A DNA stretch of 64,000 nucleotides, from NCBI RefSeq assembly GCF_009664365.1, contig NZ_CP044310.1, positions 1,623,001 to 1,687,000 on the forward strand. Direction: 5' to 3'. Positions 61,568 through 64,000 of the stretch are shown piece after piece. Below the pieces are notes generated by a model. The model saw nothing but the letters and a program-made list of their open reading frames with translations, had not been told where the DNA came from and did no database searches. This DNA is from Paenibacillus xylanilyticus (GTDB taxonomy: Bacteria; Bacillota; Bacilli; Paenibacillales; Paenibacillaceae). How positions within the stretch are numbered: the first letter of the stretch is position 1; the number at the start of each line of letters is the position of its first letter. The translations under genes and the position numbers were made by a program.

Positions 61568-62428
61568 ATGAATAGAAAAAGCCATTATCTCGACCTGGGG
61601 CTGGAAACGGATTTTATTTTTCGCATCGAAAAATGCCCTTTAACTCATGACTTTGATGTGCACCAGCATGACTATTCCGAGCTCGTTGTCATTCTTGGAG
61701 GTACTGCAACTCACATTATCGAAGGAAGGGAGTATCCGATCTCTGCCGGGCAGGTGTTCTTCATCCATGGCAATGTGTCCCACGGCTATAAAGACGTGGA
61801 TCATATTGAATACGTCAACGTCATGTTTCATCCTGACCAGATGACTCAGCTGCAGGAACTGAAGCTGATGGCTGGCTTCCAGGCATTATTTTATTTCGAG
61901 CCGTTCTACCGGAAGGAAATGAACTTCAAAGGAATGCTTACCCTGAATGATGAACAGCTGCGGCAGGTCACCGGTCTGCTGGATGTCATTCTGGATGAGT
62001 ATGAGCAGCGGCCAGAAGGTTACCGAATGCTGATCCGCTCCTATTTTACGGCACTCATGGGTGTGCTCTCTCGTTATTATGTGGCGAACAACGGGTGGCC
62101 TCAGAATAAAGCGCTGCGAATCGCCGAGTCCATTACGTACTTGGAGGAACACTTTCAGGAGCCTCTCAATCTGGATATGCTCGCGGAAAGGGCGTATTTG
62201 TCCAAAAGACAGTTTCTACGCGAGTTCGCAAGGAACTTCCAAACGACACCTATGGACTATCTGATCCGGCGGAGGTTGGATTATTCCTGTACGCTTCTGC
62301 GTAATCCCAATCTGTCCATTTTGCAAGTGGCTCAAGAGAGCGGATTCCGGGACCAGAATTATTACGCCCGCCAGTTCAAGAAGATTTACCTGTGTACGCC
62401 TACGGAATATCGGGAGAAATACACCTAA
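61568..62428 (+). CDS. RhaR/RhaS-like AraC regulator
   Basis: 286 residues. N-terminal cupin domain (HDFDVHQHDYSELVVILGGTATHIIEG, AGQVFFIHGNVSHGY) and C-terminal AraC domain (LAERAYLSKRQFLREFARNF; VAQESGFRDQNYYARQFKKIYLCTPTEYR). The cupin resembles rhamnose-operon regulators. There is no ribosome site before the ATG. It is divergent from the mutarotase/GH2 operon, which it probably controls. Confidence 0.8.
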   Translation: MNRKSHYLDLGLETDFIFRIEKCPLTHDFDVHQHDYSELVVILGGTATHIIEGREYPISAGQVFFIHGNVSHGYKDVDHIEYVNVMFHPDQMTQLQELKLMAGFQALFYFEPFYRKEMNFKGMLTLNDEQLRQVTGLLDVILDEYEQRPEGYRMLIRSYFTALMGVLSRYYVANNGWPQNKALRIAESITYLEEHFQEPLNLDMLAERAYLSKRQFLREFARNFQTTPMDYLIRRRLDYSCTLLRNPNLSILQVAQESGFRDQNYYARQFKKIYLCTPTEYREKYT

Positions 62429-62439
62429 ACGTTTTGATA

Positions 62440-62546
62440 AGAAGACAACAGGAACTTATAGGAAAACAATAGGAACTCATAACAAAACAATAGGAATTCA
62501 TAACAAAACAAAACAATAGGAAACTATAAGAAAACAGCAGGAACGA
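62440..62546. repeat. degenerate ~21-bp tandem repeat merging into a terminator
   Basis: About five copies of a unit with core AACAATAGGAACT-CATAA (variants AACAGGAACTTATA, AACAATAGGAATTCATAA, AACAGCAGGAACG); the last copy is the left arm of the terminator that follows. Confidence 0.7.
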
Positions 62547-62566
62547 TTACGTTCCTGCTGTTTTTG
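62533..62566. terminator. intrinsic terminator between convergent AraC genes
   Basis: AACAGCAGGAACG / CGTTCCTGCTGTT with an ATTA loop and T-run; it ends exactly at the stop of the next gene on the - strand. Confidence 0.8.
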
Positions 62567-63436
62567 TCATGTGCGGCCCAAGCGGGTACTGCGATATTGA
62601 CCGGGTGTCATTCCCAGCTTTTTTCGGAATAAGCGAATAAAATAATTGGCGTTCTCAATCCCGATCAGCACACCGATCTCAGATACGGGAAGGCTCGTAT
62701 TTTCCAAGAGAGATTTAGCTTTATTCATCTGCAGCTCGTGCAGGTATTGAAGCGGACTCAGTCCTGTGTATTTCTTCAGGCAGCGGGAGAGATAGTCCAC
62801 ATGGAAATGGAGCGTTTCTTCCATATGCTTCGCATCGAAGGGACGGGTGATATGCTCTTCGAGATAGCTTATCGTTTGATCGCACAGTATTCTCGAGCGG
62901 GGAGCATATTGCAGACGCATAACCGACTGCAGTTCGGTCAACAAGCCAGCGAGCTGCCCCTGCAGCGGCAAGGACGTTGCGGGCGACAAGCTTAGGTGAA
63001 GCTCCATCATTCGCTGCAGGTAGGGAAGAATGCTTGGGGTGTGCAGGCTTGTGAATTTGGGAATGTACATGACCTGCCGGTGCGGAGTGACATCCAGGTT
63101 GGAGCCTTTCGTGAAGGGGGTCGACCATGGAATATGTCCGCTGTCCATTGTTCGGACAGGCTCAGGGTGGGCCAAGTGGAGCCAGTATATTTCCGTTTCT
63201 TCCTCGCAAGGGCGATGCCCGACATGCAGACGGTTCGGCTCAAGCACAAGCAAGGAGCCTGCTGTAATTTCGAATGGCACTTCATCTTCCGTCATGTACA
63301 AGGTGCCCTTCATTACAAAGAGCATGTCATACAAGTTAAACGAACGACTCAGGTGCTGCTGCCCCGGATCCCAGATGGAGTGACCGATCGTCACTAACTG
63401 CGGAAGTGGGGGGATGGTTAGCTCAAGACAATTCAT
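62567..63436 (-). CDS. AraC-family regulator
   Basis: 289 residues from ATG 63436 (AAAGG 9 nt upstream); the frame extends 33 bases further without support. N-terminal cupin-like region (AGSLLVLEPNRLHVGHRP), C-terminal AraC domain (HFHVDYLSRCLKKYTGLSPLQYL; VLIGIENANYFIRLFRKKLGMTPGQYR). It faces away from the GHL6-type gene beginning at 63595 and may control it. Confidence 0.82.
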   Translation of the reverse strand: MNCLELTIPPLPQLVTIGHSIWDPGQQHLSRSFNLYDMLFVMKGTLYMTEDEVPFEITAGSLLVLEPNRLHVGHRPCEEETEIYWLHLAHPEPVRTMDSGHIPWSTPFTKGSNLDVTPHRQVMYIPKFTSLHTPSILPYLQRMMELHLSLSPATSLPLQGQLAGLLTELQSVMRLQYAPRSRILCDQTISYLEEHITRPFDAKHMEETLHFHVDYLSRCLKKYTGLSPLQYLHELQMNKAKSLLENTSLPVSEIGVLIGIENANYFIRLFRKKLGMTPGQYRSTRLGRT

Positions 63437-63594
63437 AAAGCCAGCCCTTTCCATTACTTCTTGGTGCACCTATTGTATCATGCACTGAATTGCGAATGGT
63501 CGGAATTGTGCTATAAAAAGTCGTCTTTACATCTATTCGTTCAATGTTGGAAGGCCTATATTAGGGGTATATGAACGAGAAAGGAAGCGAAATC

Positions 63595-64000
63595 ATGCGA
63601 TTCCGTCAAGTCCATCTGGATTTTCACACCTCGGAAGCCATACTTCCCATTGGGGACCGTTTTGACAAAAGGCAGTTTCAAGACATGTTGAAGCTTGGGC
63701 ATGTCGACTCAATTACGGTGTTCTCCAAGTGCCATCATGGCTGGGCGTATCATCCTTCGGAGGCCAATGAGATTCATCCGGGTTTAAGCTTCGATTTGCT
63801 TGCGGCACAGATTGAGGCAGCTCATGAAATCAACGTAAAAACACCAGTGTACCTTTCTGCCGGTTTGGATGAAAAGCTAGCCCGGCGTCATCCCGAGTGG
63901 CTGATCCGTGACATCAATGATCGAACGAATTGGGCTGAAGGCTTCATGCAGCCAGGTTATCATCAGTTTTGCATGAACTCTCCTTATCTCGATATCCTGA
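63595..64000 (+). CDS. GHL6-type glycoside hydrolase, N-terminal part (runs off the window)
   Basis: 135 codons visible, open at the right edge. ATG with AAAGGAAG 7 nt upstream. The text FRQVHLDFHTSEAILPIG, DSITVFSKCHHGWAYHP, HPGLSFDLLAAQIEAAH and KTPVYLSAGLDE matches the hypothetical glycosyl hydrolase 6 family (TIM barrel, fucosidase/galactosidase-like). Probably another enzyme of this polysaccharide locus. Confidence 0.75.
   Translation, partial: MRFRQVHLDFHTSEAILPIGDRFDKRQFQDMLKLGHVDSITVFSKCHHGWAYHPSEANEIHPGLSFDLLAAQIEAAHEINVKTPVYLSAGLDEKLARRHPEWLIRDINDRTNWAEGFMQPGYHQFCMNSPYLDIL

Noticed and set aside
62440..62546. possible small CRISPR array
   Set aside because: The copies are contiguous, degenerate and lack unique spacers; no cas genes are near.

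Overview
The window reads as a chromosomal segment of a Paenibacillus-like, spore-forming, low-to-mid GC Firmicute. This is an inference from the proteins, not a database match. It rests on strong AGGAGG-type ribosome binding sites with frequent TTG and GTG starts, a VanRS-like two-component system, LplB/YtcP-type sugar permeases next to a membrane-anchored AraC regulator with an extracellular sensor, a Btr-like AraC/binding-protein regulator, FIMAH-tailed secreted polysaccharide enzymes and YwqG, YpsA, DinB and ThrE family genes. No rRNA, tRNA, CRISPR array, intact insertion sequence or prophage was seen.

Layout. 1-7.2 kb: housekeeping and detoxification genes, including SatA-like and PAT-like acetyltransferases, two DinB-fold proteins, an ammonium channel translationally coupled to a small coiled-coil protein, a YwqG-like protein and an aminoglycoside phosphotransferase-like kinase. 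7.2-11.8 kb: a cell-envelope operon of response regulator, histidine kinase, a second sensor that is a degenerate truncated copy of the first, and a bifunctional class A penicillin-binding protein. 11.9-22.2 kb: membrane protein, split ThrE exporter, LD-carboxypeptidase, ECF sigma/anti-sigma pair, ankyrin protein, a GNAT-NUDIX fusion, SpeD, YpsA (apparently with a CTG start) and an RluA-type pseudouridine synthase. 22.3-29.2 kb: a glycan module of one GT-D-like gene facing away from a five-gene run (glycosyltransferase, CapD-like dehydratase, UDP-sugar dehydrogenase, methyltransferase, TPR-glycosyltransferase); both transcription directions start with sigma-K-like promoter motifs, which suggests spore-surface glycosylation.

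29.4-41.1 kb is a patchier region: an orphan C-terminal fragment of an Rpn/PDDEXK transposase-like protein, RecQ, a B12-binding radical SAM protein with a low-complexity insert, a repeat-rich gene-free stretch, and a string of small AT-rich genes (histidine phosphatase, NUDIX, CPT-like kinase, several small membrane or lipoproteins of unknown function). 41.2-44.8 kb is a Fur-controlled siderophore unit: binding lipoprotein, FhuF-like reductase and an AraC regulator whose sensor half is a paralogue of the binding lipoprotein.

45.0-64.0 kb is a Gram-positive polysaccharide utilisation locus: membrane sensor-regulator with a cre-like site at its start, sugar-binding lipoprotein and two permeases (no ATPase gene, as usual for systems that share an MsmX-type ATPase), a 1504-residue secreted right-handed beta-helix enzyme, then in the opposite direction a rhamnose mutarotase-like gene, a 1330-residue GH2 enzyme and an alginate-lyase-fold enzyme, two further AraC regulators, and the start of a GHL6-type glycosidase at the right edge. 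Rhamnose mutarotase-like and RhaR-like genes point to a rhamnose- or deoxysugar-containing glycan, but the exact substrate cannot be read from sequence alone.
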